From NCBI GenBank assembly GCA_020846515.1, contig JADLDX010000942.1, forward strand, positions 1 to 5,799: DNA of 5,799 nt, written 5' to 3'. The notes beneath the pieces were generated by a model that was given only the letters and a program-made list of their open reading frames with translations, did no database searches and was not told where the DNA came from. This document shows, in pieces, positions 1 through 5,786 of the stretch (position 1 is its first letter; every line of letters starts with the position of its first letter). The position numbers and the translations under genes are program-made. This stretch comes from Pirellulaceae bacterium. GTDB taxonomy: Bacteria > Planctomycetota > Planctomycetia > Pirellulales > Pirellulaceae.

Positions 1-398
1 GACTTGAAGACACCGGCTACAGCGACTTTAGCGGCATCGGGCATCTTGCCAAACATCTCGCTCATCCCGCCGAAGCCTTCGGTCAATTGGCTGAGTTCCG
101 GCAGGGCAGCCGTGGCCGAGTCGGCATCTTTGACACCGCCCAAGGCGCTGGTGGTTTTGCCGAACATTTCAGTGACTTTCTTCAGCATATCCGAGCCGCC
201 CTCGACGCCCGAAAGCGCTTCCGTGGCCTTGCTCATCATGTCGGACATGCCTGCTCCCGCATCGCTGGCCGCTTCTTTCGCAGCGCCAGCTACATCATCG
301 GCCGCCTTGCTAGCCATATCCTTGGCGGCTTCCGGCGAACAACCCGCGGTCAACATCATTAGAGCGGCCAACGAGGCTACCAGAATAGAACGTACCAT
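1..398 (-). CDS. Small Met/Ala-rich lipoprotein, C-terminus cut by the window edge
   Basis: Reading the minus strand from ATG at 398 gives 132 open codons to the window edge, with no stop. AGGAG at 411-407 lies 8 bases upstream of the ATG and supports this start. Residues 1-20 form a lipoprotein signal: R3, a hydrophobic stretch 5-16, then L-T-A-G-C with Cys20 as the predicted lipidated residue. Thr at -3 is permitted but not the commonest choice. The mature part is rich in Ala, Gly, Met, Ser and Lys, has no Cys after Cys20 and no Trp, Tyr or His, and looks helical. Five copies of an acidic-Met-x-x-Lys motif occur at residues 27, 53, 70, 77 and 114. Residues 24-49 resemble amphipathic Ala/Lys helices of LEA-like or apolipoprotein-like proteins, but this is composition only. 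I do not recognise a named family. It is probably an envelope-anchored protein of unknown role, transcribed divergently from the oxidoreductase. The ORF on the opposite strand here is a shadow. Confidence 0.85.
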   Translation of the reverse strand, partial: MVRSILVASLAALMMLTAGCSPEAAKDMASKAADDVAGAAKEAASDAGAGMSDMMSKATEALSGVEGGSDMLKKVTEMFGKTTSALGGVKDADSATAALPELSQLTEGFGGMSEMFGKMPDAAKVAVAGVFK

Positions 399-431
399 AT
401 CAAAATCTCCTGAACAGAAAGGGCGTAAACG

Positions 432-451
432 TTAAGCACTTCAGTGCCTAA
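432..451. promoter_or_regulatory. Operator-like interrupted dyad upstream of the lipoprotein gene
   Basis: The half-sites TTA-n-GCACT and AGTGC-n-TAA face each other around a 2-base centre, so 8 of 10 base pairs are symmetric over 20 bp. The site lies 34-53 bp upstream of the lipoprotein ATG, where a repressor or activator site would be expected. The loop is too tight for the full arm to form a good RNA hairpin, which favours a dimeric protein site over a terminator. The regulator is unknown, and the functional role is inferred from shape and position. Confidence 0.4.
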
Positions 452-465
452 CACAATCTCGGCCT

Positions 466-545
466 GTAGCCACCGTCGCCAGACGGTGGATTCACCTGGA
501 TGCGAAATCCACGGCTTGGCAGCGATGGCTACCGAAAAATCGCTG
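466..545. repeat. Cluster of overlapping palindromes, possible REP-like element
   Basis: Four inverted repeats are packed into 80 bp. CCACCGTC (470-477) pairs perfectly with GACGGTGG (482-489) around a 4-base loop. GTGGATT (486-492) pairs with AATCCAC (506-512) and shares bases with the first, so the two are mutually exclusive. GTAGCC (466-471) pairs with GGCTAC (527-532) and encloses both. CAGCGAT (520-526) pairs with ATCGCTG (539-545). No T-tract follows on either strand, so it is not a typical intrinsic terminator, and between two divergent starts no terminator is needed. A dispersed palindromic element or a structured leader RNA are both possible. Confidence 0.55.
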
Positions 546-724
546 ACAAGACACACCTGGCGCTGGCCTGCTAAGTTGTAGATCAAGTATGCGATTCTCA
601 CAACGGAGTGGCTCAAATCCTCGGCGAGAACTCCCTTTGCCCCGCGCCACGTAGTAAAATCAACGCCCTGTGACTCAATCCCACCTGTTTCCACGCATCT
701 CTTTCTCACTAGTGGAGCCCCCTG

Positions 725-2047
725 ATGTCTGCTCAACCTGCTGATGACAAGTCGCAATCTGCTTCGATCGATCGCAGAGGATTACTGACCGGCGCTGCGG
801 CCACGGGGCTGGCGCTGGCGCTCGCCAAAACCGAAGCCAAAGCCTCCGCCAATGAACGCATTCATGTGTGTGTTATCGGCGTCCGCGGTCGGGGATCGGG
901 GGTCGGCAAAAATTTTGCCGCTCTGCCCAACGCTCAAGTCACGCATATCTGCGACGTCAATGAAGCCTTGCTGCATGACTATGGCCAGCAGATCAACGAG
1001 GTACAAAAGTCGACTCCCAAACCTGTTCAAGACTTGCGAAGAGTTCTTGACGACAAAAGTGTGGATGCCATCGTCGTGACCACGCCTGATCACTGGCACG
1101 CGCTGGCCACGATTTGGGGCTGCCAGGCAGGCAAGCACGTCTACGTCGAAAAACCGATCTCCAACAATGTCTTTGAAGGTCGGCAGATGGTTGCGGCAGC
1201 GCGCAAGTACAATCGCGTCGTACAAGTTGGCACGCAAAGTCGTAGTGCCGAACATTATGTCGAGATCATGCAACTGATCCGTTCGGGACGTATCGGTAAA
1301 GTGCATATGGCCAAAGCCTGGAACAGCCAACTGCGTCGCAAAGTACCGGCTGTCCCCGATTCTGAAGTGCCTAAGGGACTCGACTGGAATATATGGCAAG
1401 GCCCTGCGGCCGATCGGCCATACAACGCGAATCGATACACCTACGGTTGGCGTTGGATGTGGGACTATGGCACCGGCGATATGGGCAATGATGGCGTTCA
1501 CGATTTGGACATCGCACGTTGGGGGTTGGGCGTCGATTATCCGACTCAAGTCCAATGCACGGCTGATAAACTGGTCTTCACCGGCGACATTCAAGAGACG
1601 CCCGATTCGCAGGTTGTGACCTTCACCTTCCCAGAAAAGCAAGCGATGCTGGTATACGAGCAACGTTTGTGGTCGCCTTACCACGTAGAAGGTTATGAAA
1701 ACGGCGTGGCGTTCTATGGTCCCGATGGCTACATCGTGGTCGGACGACAAGGTTGGAAACTGGTCGAGAAACGAAACAAGGTGGCTATCGAGAACAAAGC
1801 AAACTTCTCGGAAATACCTCACCTCAAGAATTTTCTAAGCTGTATCAAGAACGGAAATACGCCTAACTGTGACATCGAGGAAGGTTACAAATCTACCTTG
1901 CTCGCCCACTTGGGCAATCTGTCTTATCGCGTCGGGCGACCGTTAACGTTTGATAGCCAGAAGCAGCAATGCGTGGGTGATGACGAAGTTAACGCCCTGC
2001 TTAAACGCGTCGGTCGCAAAGAGTTTCAGATACCCGAATCAGTCTGA
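725..2047 (+). CDS. Tat-exported Gfo/Idh/MocA family oxidoreductase
   Basis: The 440-residue product belongs to the Gfo/Idh/MocA family, whose members use NAD(P) to oxidise or reduce sugars, inositols and related compounds. GGAG at 714-717, 7 bases before ATG, supports the start. Residues 15-35 carry a twin-arginine signal (D16-R17-R18-G-L-L, then an Ala/Leu-rich core), implying export of the folded protein, probably with cofactor bound. The Rossmann fold starts at about 46: the glycine loop reads G52-V-R-G-R-G-S-G59, and Asp77 ends the second strand. Further family marks are T119-T-P-D-H-W-H125, the E142-K-P144 motif and G254-N-D-G-V-H-D260, where His259 is the likely catalytic histidine. 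The C-terminus has the usual C-I-K-N-G...D-I-E-E-G segment (373-387). Length is normal for exported planctomycete members. The substrate cannot be read from sequence. GH109-type glycosidases share this fold and export signal, so a redox-assisted glycosidase is an alternative. It lies 150 bp upstream of a co-directional esterase-like gene. Confidence 0.93.
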   Translation: MSAQPADDKSQSASIDRRGLLTGAAATGLALALAKTEAKASANERIHVCVIGVRGRGSGVGKNFAALPNAQVTHICDVNEALLHDYGQQINEVQKSTPKPVQDLRRVLDDKSVDAIVVTTPDHWHALATIWGCQAGKHVYVEKPISNNVFEGRQMVAAARKYNRVVQVGTQSRSAEHYVEIMQLIRSGRIGKVHMAKAWNSQLRRKVPAVPDSEVPKGLDWNIWQGPAADRPYNANRYTYGWRWMWDYGTGDMGNDGVHDLDIARWGLGVDYPTQVQCTADKLVFTGDIQETPDSQVVTFTFPEKQAMLVYEQRLWSPYHVEGYENGVAFYGPDGYIVVGRQGWKLVEKRNKVAIENKANFSEIPHLKNFLSCIKNGNTPNCDIEEGYKSTLLAHLGNLSYRVGRPLTFDSQKQQCVGDDEVNALLKRVGRKEFQIPESV

Positions 2048-2122
2048 AAACAATTTGCAAATCGCGGAAGCTCTATGCTAGGCATGTGAATGCGTCCACG
2101 TGCTTAACGAACAAAAACCGAA

Positions 2123-2146
2123 TGCCCCTGAATTCCATCGGGGGCA
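2123..2146. other. Strong hairpin between the oxidoreductase and hydrolase genes
   Basis: TGCCCCTGA (2123-2131) pairs with TCGGGGGCA (2138-2146): nine pairs including one T-G wobble, with a 6-base loop. On the plus strand it is followed by GCGTTGG, not a T-tract, so it is a poor intrinsic terminator for the oxidoreductase gene. On the minus strand it is followed by a T-rich stretch containing TTTTT, which fits a terminator of antisense transcription better. It lies 75 bp after the oxidoreductase stop and 51 bp before the hydrolase start. It may therefore end or protect the upstream mRNA, or structure the hydrolase leader. The rest of the 2048-2197 gap holds a 10 bp palindrome (ATTTGCAAAT, 2053-2062) and no credible small gene. 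Confidence 0.5.
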
Positions 2147-2185
2147 GCGTTGGTGATCGTCTCGACTCACTTCTACATCAAAACC

Positions 2186-2190
2186 AGAGG
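2186..2190 (+). promoter_or_regulatory. Ribosome binding site that sets the hydrolase start
   Basis: AGAGG stands 7 bases before the ATG at 2198. The alternative in-frame ATG at 2150 has no such site and would place 16 mostly polar residues before the signal peptide. The site and the signal peptide together favour 2198. Confidence 0.65.
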
Positions 2191-2197
2191 TACTTCT

Positions 2198-4201
2198 ATG
2201 CGTGCATTTTTTATCGGGCTGGGGTTAGCGGCACTTTGGACGCTATCTGTTCACGAGATGGTCTGCGGTGAGGATTTGACCTGTCTTAAAACGGAAGAGA
2301 ACGGCGCTGGCCAATCGCTTAGTTGGTACAGCCACCTGAAGCAGCAGGCTCATACGTCTTTGGGCGAACGTTTGCGAAAGGTCGAAGCTCTCAAGAGCGC
2401 GGAGCAAATCAGCGAGTATCAGAAAGGGCTACGCGAGTTCTTTATGGAACAGCTTGGCGGATTCCCTGAGCGCTGTCCGCTGGATGGTCAAGTAACCGGT
2501 ACGATCAAAGCCACGGGCTATCGTATCGAGAACGTCATCTTCAACAGTCAACCACAACATCACATTACGGCCAACCTCTATATTCCCGATGGCGCTGGAC
2601 CTTTCCCAGGAGTTATCGTGTCCAGTGGTCATAGCCGCACGGCCAAGACCGCCGATTACAATCAACGCTTCGGTATCATTCTAGCGCAGCATGGCATGTT
2701 TGCGCTCTGTTATGACCCGATAGGTCAAGGCGAACGATCGCAAACATTGACCGCCGAGGGCCAGCCGCTGGTCAGTGGTACCGTTACCGAGCACTTTATG
2801 GTTGGCACTGGCTCAATCCTCGTGGGGCGCAATACGGCCACTTATCGCGTCTGGGATGCGATGCGCGCTTTGGATTATCTGGAAAGTCGAGCGGAAGTTG
2901 ATGCCAAACGCTTAGGCATGACGGGCTGTTCCGGTGGTGGGACGTTGACCAGCTACACCATGGCATTGGATCCGCGGATCAAGTGCGCGGCGCCAGCTTG
3001 TTACCTGACAACATTGGATCGCTTGATCGATACTTCGGGCCCACAAGATGCCGAGCAAAACATCTTTGGTCAATTGGCCCGTGGGTTGGATCAACCGGAC
3101 TATGTAATCCTGCGCGCACCCCAGCCGACGTTGATCAGCTCAACCACCAATGACTTTTTCGACATTGGCGGCTCATGGGAAAATCTGCGACAGTCGAAAC
3201 GGATCTACGCGCGGCTGGGTGCGTCGGAGCGCGTCGATCTAGTGGAAGCCGATGGAGCACACGGCGTGCAACCGGCGAATCTGGCGGCTATCGCACAGTG
3301 GATGCAACGCTGGTTGGTCGGTAAAGATGCGCCCGTACCGGTGCAAGAATTTGCCAAGTTCGACATCAAGAGCGAGAAAGAATTGTTGTGTACCCAGCGC
3401 GGTCAGGTGTTGCTGTTGCCAGGTGAAAAGTCGGTATACGATTTGAATGCCGAGTTAGCTCAACAATTGGCAGCGCAGCGAGTATCCAAACGCGCCGCGG
3501 GTGACTCGACAAAACTATTGGCCGACGTGCGCGCGGCCACAGGTGTTCGCGCGGCAGATACGTTGCCGAAGCCAACCTCTAATCGAGCCGGCAAAGTCGA
3601 GCGAAAAGACTATCACATCGACAAACTGGTGATCCATGTGGATGGACCGCACGTACCACTGCCCGCGCTGACCTTTCATCCCAAGGACCCAAGTGAGGCG
3701 GCTTATCTCTATCTGCACGATGGCGGCAAAGCGGCCGATGGCGCGGAGGGTGGCCCAATCGAAAAGATTGTGCAGGACGGCTATGTGGTCGTTTCAGTCG
3801 ACTTAAGCGGACAAGGCGAAACGGCAGATGGCAAACCGGACGCATCACTCGGAGATTGGAAGAGCTTTTACATGGCTTATCTGATGGGCCAATCGACTGT
3901 TGGTCGGCACACTGAAGACATCCTGGCCGCAGCCGATTGGGTGGCGAATTATCAATCGAAGCAGCCACGCGAAGTGCACTTGATCGCCAATGGTCGTACC
4001 TGTGTGGCCGCTCTGCATGCCGCAGCGCTCAACCCCACGCGATTTACGACAGTCAAGCTCAACGGAGCACCCGAGTCATGGACTACCATTGCCGGCTCCG
4101 CTAAAGAGGCTCATTGGCTGACCGCGACCGTACACGGGGCGCTGCGCAGTTACGACTTGCCCGACCTCATGCAAGTCATCGCCGGCAAGTTAGCCAAATA
4201 A
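2198..4201 (+). CDS. Secreted two-domain alpha/beta hydrolase, acetyl-xylan-esterase-like
   Basis: The 667-residue product begins with a Sec signal (hydrophobic 3-19, likely cleavage near Gly24). Residues about 120-375 form an intact alpha/beta hydrolase domain of the AXE1 / prolyl-oligopeptidase-like kind. It shows P-G-V-I-V-S-S-G-H near 138-145, a G-Q-G-E turn at 176-179, and the nucleophile elbow G243-C-S-G-G247 with Ser245. A T-N-D-F-F-D segment supplies the acid (Asp319 or Asp322), and D-G-A-H-G places His355. After a polar linker (about 380-470), residues about 500-667 repeat the first half of the fold. The second G-Q-G-E is at 539-542, and V-G-R-H-T (568-572) matches V-G-R-N-T (209-213). 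In the elbow position, however, A597-N-G-R-T601 has Gly in place of Ser. The protein stops after D-L-P-D-L, before the strands that would carry the acid and His, so the second domain cannot be a Ser hydrolase. The likely role is ester cleavage on extracytoplasmic carbohydrate, with the second domain structural or ligand-binding. Substrate is inferred from family only. Confidence 0.88.
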   Translation: MRAFFIGLGLAALWTLSVHEMVCGEDLTCLKTEENGAGQSLSWYSHLKQQAHTSLGERLRKVEALKSAEQISEYQKGLREFFMEQLGGFPERCPLDGQVTGTIKATGYRIENVIFNSQPQHHITANLYIPDGAGPFPGVIVSSGHSRTAKTADYNQRFGIILAQHGMFALCYDPIGQGERSQTLTAEGQPLVSGTVTEHFMVGTGSILVGRNTATYRVWDAMRALDYLESRAEVDAKRLGMTGCSGGGTLTSYTMALDPRIKCAAPACYLTTLDRLIDTSGPQDAEQNIFGQLARGLDQPDYVILRAPQPTLISSTTNDFFDIGGSWENLRQSKRIYARLGASERVDLVEADGAHGVQPANLAAIAQWMQRWLVGKDAPVPVQEFAKFDIKSEKELLCTQRGQVLLLPGEKSVYDLNAELAQQLAAQRVSKRAAGDSTKLLADVRAATGVRAADTLPKPTSNRAGKVERKDYHIDKLVIHVDGPHVPLPALTFHPKDPSEAAYLYLHDGGKAADGAEGGPIEKIVQDGYVVVSVDLSGQGETADGKPDASLGDWKSFYMAYLMGQSTVGRHTEDILAAADWVANYQSKQPREVHLIANGRTCVAALHAAALNPTRFTTVKLNGAPESWTTIAGSAKEAHWLTATVHGALRSYDLPDLMQVIAGKLAK

Positions 4202-4202
4202 T

Positions 4203-4247
4203 CGGCAATGCTGTAGAGGGCAATGCAGTAGACGGCAACGCAGTAAG
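4203..4247 (+). repeat. Three 15 bp tandem repeats directly after the hydrolase stop
   Basis: Units are 4203-4217 (cggcaatgctgtaga), 4218-4232 (gggcaatgcagtaga) and 4233-4247 (cggcaacgcagtaag), with about 2 to 4 mismatches between copies. The first unit begins 1 base after the TAA at 4199-4201. Because 15 is a multiple of three, the hydrolase reading frame meets TAG, TAG and TAA once per unit, after the true stop. The array probably arose by slippage or duplication. No function is evident. Confidence 0.75.
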
Positions 4248-4256
4248 CTGATCGAT

Positions 4257-4286
4257 CCAAACAACTCGGGCGCGGTAGCGCCCGAG
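4257..4286 (-). terminator. Probable intrinsic terminator of the DUF1501 gene
   Basis: CTCGGGCGC (4265-4273) and GCGCCCGAG (4278-4286) form a perfect 9 bp GC-rich stem with a 4-base loop. Read on the minus strand, the stem is followed by TTGTTTGG, a modest T-rich tail, and begins 46 bases after the DUF1501 stop at 4332. On the plus strand no T-tract follows, so any termination of the convergent hydrolase transcript would depend on the stem alone. The short tail is the main doubt. Confidence 0.6.
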
Positions 4287-4298
4287 CGATGGCTAGGA

Positions 4299-4321
4299 TG
4301 CTGCATCATCGGGGTGCAGCA
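4299..4321. other. Second hairpin in the convergent spacer
   Basis: TGCTGCATC (4299-4307) pairs with GGTGCAGCA (4313-4321): nine pairs with one T-G wobble and a 5-base loop. It begins 11 bases downstream of the DUF1501 stop and has no T-tract on either strand. It may stabilise the 3' end of the DUF1501 mRNA, acting with the terminator-like stem at 4265-4286. Confidence 0.45.
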
Positions 4322-4331
4322 ATGTATCTCT

Positions 4332-5657
4332 TTACATCCACTCTTTAATGACCTTGCCTTCGATCAACCGGATCGGGCGGTCATCTGGGCTTTGCACGAT
4401 CAAGTCGGCGGGGATGCCCAGTTTCGTGTAGATCGTCGTGGCGATGTCTTCGGTTATATATTGATCGCTCACGACCGATCCACCATCGGCATCGGTGGCA
4501 CCCAGCACATGTCCGCCAGGAGTTCCCGCGCCGGCCATGATCGCAAAGCCAGCCGAACTCCAGTGATCGCGACCGCTGGCCGAGTTAACCACCGGTGTGC
4601 GTCCGAAGTCGGTTAGCCACAGGACGAGCGTGGAATCTAATAACCCGCGTTGCTCTAGATCGATGAGCAATTGGGGTAACGCTTGATCGACTGGTGGCAA
4701 GCGGCTGTCTTTGAGAGATTTGAAGTTGTTTTGATGCGTGTCCCAGCCACCGTCGGTGACCGTGACGAATCGCACGCCTGATTCGACCAAGCGTCGGGCC
4801 AGCAAGCAGCTTTGGCCAAACTTCGTGCGTCCATACGCATCGCGCAGCTTGGCATCTTCTTGTTCGATGGCAAAAGCGCGTTTCGTTTCGGGCGAAGTGA
4901 TCATATTGAAGGCGGTTTTATAATGTTCGTCCAACGACGCGAAAGCGCTCGGTTGCAAGTCGGCTTCGCGCTGGAGTTTATCCAGCCGCGTCAGGATGGA
5001 CTTGCGATGATCGACACGTTCGCTGGTCAGGCCGGCTGGCGGCGTGATGTCGCGTACATCGAACTTGGCGGCGTTGGGATCGGCCAACATTTCAAAGGCA
5101 GCGTGTTCCAAACCGAGAATACCGGGAGCACCACCGCCAAACCGCCGATCGATATCGCCACCCAGTTGCACAAACGGAGGCATGGCGGTTTTGAAGCCCT
5201 TGGTATGGCTGACCACGGAACCATAGCAAGGATAAGCGATCGCCTGGTTGAGCTTGCGACCGGACATGACCCATTGGTCAGCGGTGCCGTGGCTGCCGTT
5301 TTGTGGATTCCACCCGCGCAGGAGGGCAAACCGCTTTTGTTCCTTGGCCATGCGCGGCACAGCTTCTGTAAAGACCACACCTGGCGTAGCTGTGGGAATG
5401 GTACTGAACTCACCGCGCACGCTGACCGGTGCATTTGGTTTGGGGTCAAAGGTGTCGTGATGACTGGTACCGCCACGCGTCCAGATCAAGATGCAATTGA
5501 CGTCTGGGCGAGCCTTACCTTGGGCCGCGCTAAGCTGCTGGACCTTCAAGAACGCAGGTAGCGACAAACCCAGTCCGGCCAGAGTGCCGACCTGTAAAGC
5601 ATGCCGACGAGTGATCCCTTCACACGTCCGAGAAGTTGACGGCGAGCATCGAAACAT
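4332..5657 (-). CDS. DUF1501 family protein with twin-arginine signal
   Basis: The 441-residue product is a full-length DUF1501 protein (PF07394), a family very abundant in planctomycetes and placed in the alkaline phosphatase/sulfatase fold group. Its reaction is not known. The ATG at 5657 is preferred over an in-frame one at 5753. It has GAAGG 7 bases upstream, and it yields the family's usual N-terminus: Cys residues, C-E-G-I-T-R-R (RR at 17-18), then a hydrophobic core 20-37 typical of Tat export. Family motifs follow in order: G62-G-T-S-H-H-D-T-F-D-P-K-P74, R-G-E-F near 81-84, L-A-R-R-L-V-E-S-G-V-R-F near 286-297, G303-G-W-D-T-H308, D350-F-G-R-T-P355, G362-R-D-H-W366 and G-A-T-D near 386-389. 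The Asp/His residues in the W-D-T-H and R-D-H-W motifs are plausible metal ligands by fold analogy. Many family members read E-F-G-R-T-P where this one has D-F-G-R-T-P. Family genes often follow a DUF1549/DUF1553 cytochrome-like gene, but none is visible in the 142 bp upstream. The gene converges on the hydrolase. Confidence 0.93.
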   Translation of the reverse strand: MFRCSPSTSRTCEGITRRHALQVGTLAGLGLSLPAFLKVQQLSAAQGKARPDVNCILIWTRGGTSHHDTFDPKPNAPVSVRGEFSTIPTATPGVVFTEAVPRMAKEQKRFALLRGWNPQNGSHGTADQWVMSGRKLNQAIAYPCYGSVVSHTKGFKTAMPPFVQLGGDIDRRFGGGAPGILGLEHAAFEMLADPNAAKFDVRDITPPAGLTSERVDHRKSILTRLDKLQREADLQPSAFASLDEHYKTAFNMITSPETKRAFAIEQEDAKLRDAYGRTKFGQSCLLARRLVESGVRFVTVTDGGWDTHQNNFKSLKDSRLPPVDQALPQLLIDLEQRGLLDSTLVLWLTDFGRTPVVNSASGRDHWSSAGFAIMAGAGTPGGHVLGATDADGGSVVSDQYITEDIATTIYTKLGIPADLIVQSPDDRPIRLIEGKVIKEWM

Positions 5658-5664
5658 CGCAGTA

Positions 5665-5669
5665 CCTTC
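5665..5669 (-). promoter_or_regulatory. Ribosome binding site that sets the DUF1501 start
   Basis: On the minus strand GAAGG ends 7 bases before the ATG at 5657. The longer reading from 5753 would add 32 residues with no signal-like character ahead of the twin-arginine signal, so the shorter protein is chosen. Confidence 0.65.
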
Positions 5670-5765
5670 GTGATAGGTTAGATTTTTGGCGGGAAAAATT
5701 CGTGAGGTGGGTCGATTAAGGTTACCAAATCGACAGCCCAGAAGCAAATCCATTAATTGTTTCAG

Positions 5766-5786
5766 GCTGCTGCGCAGCAGCAGCAG
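5766..5786. repeat. CAG-repeat palindrome upstream of the DUF1501 gene
   Basis: Positions 5766-5781 are a perfect 16 bp palindrome (GCTGCTGC then GCAGCAGC), and CAG repeats four times at 5775-5786. The triplet repeat lets the left arm also pair with 5777-5784 around a 3-base loop, so the hairpin can slip. No T-tract follows on either strand. It may be the end of an upstream transcript or a small palindromic element; the window stops 13 bases later. Confidence 0.5.

Larger units (their letters stand above)
399..724. other. Divergent intergenic region
   Basis: These 326 bases separate the divergent starts of the lipoprotein (398, minus) and oxidoreductase (725, plus) genes, so promoters for both should lie here. 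I see no strong sigma70 match. The best for the lipoprotein is a weak TTGTGT on the minus strand at 456-451, with no good -10 partner. The left half holds an operator-like dyad (432-451) and a palindrome cluster (466-545). From about 546 to 704 I find no structure beyond a 7 bp direct repeat, CACCTGG at 493-499 and 554-560. No ORF here has a credible ribosome binding site or a recognisable product. Confidence 0.6.

Noticed and set aside
4..435. Plus-strand ORF of 143 codons
   Set aside because: It is the complement of the lipoprotein gene, which has a ribosome binding site, a lipobox and a coherent protein; this ORF shows none of these.
377..757. Minus-strand ORF of 126 codons across the intergenic region
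   Set aside because: It overlaps the starts of both flanking genes, has no ribosome binding site or recognisable domain, and passes through the palindrome cluster.
782..1822. Long minus-strand ORF of 346 codons inside the oxidoreductase gene
   Set aside because: Its length is striking, but the protein has no family motifs, while the plus strand encodes a textbook Gfo/Idh/MocA protein. Codon bias of the real gene keeps the antisense frame open.
2150..2197. Longer hydrolase start at 2150
   Set aside because: It would bury the signal peptide behind 16 residues and has no ribosome binding site of the quality seen before 2198.
4203..4247. CRISPR-like array
   Set aside because: The 15 bp units abut with no spacers and are too short and too few for CRISPR repeats.
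4812..5561. Plus-strand ORF of 249 codons inside the DUF1501 gene
   Set aside because: It is antisense to a gene with all DUF1501 motifs and has no recognisable features of its own.
5695..5752. Possible sigma70-like promoter for DUF1501 (TTGCTT, 17 bp, TAACCT on the minus strand)
   Set aside because: Only about three of six positions match at each box, no better than chance in this amount of sequence.
5658..5753. Longer DUF1501 start at 5753
   Set aside because: The extra 32 residues lack signal character and family similarity, and the ATG at 5657 has a well-spaced GAAGG and gives the standard N-terminus.
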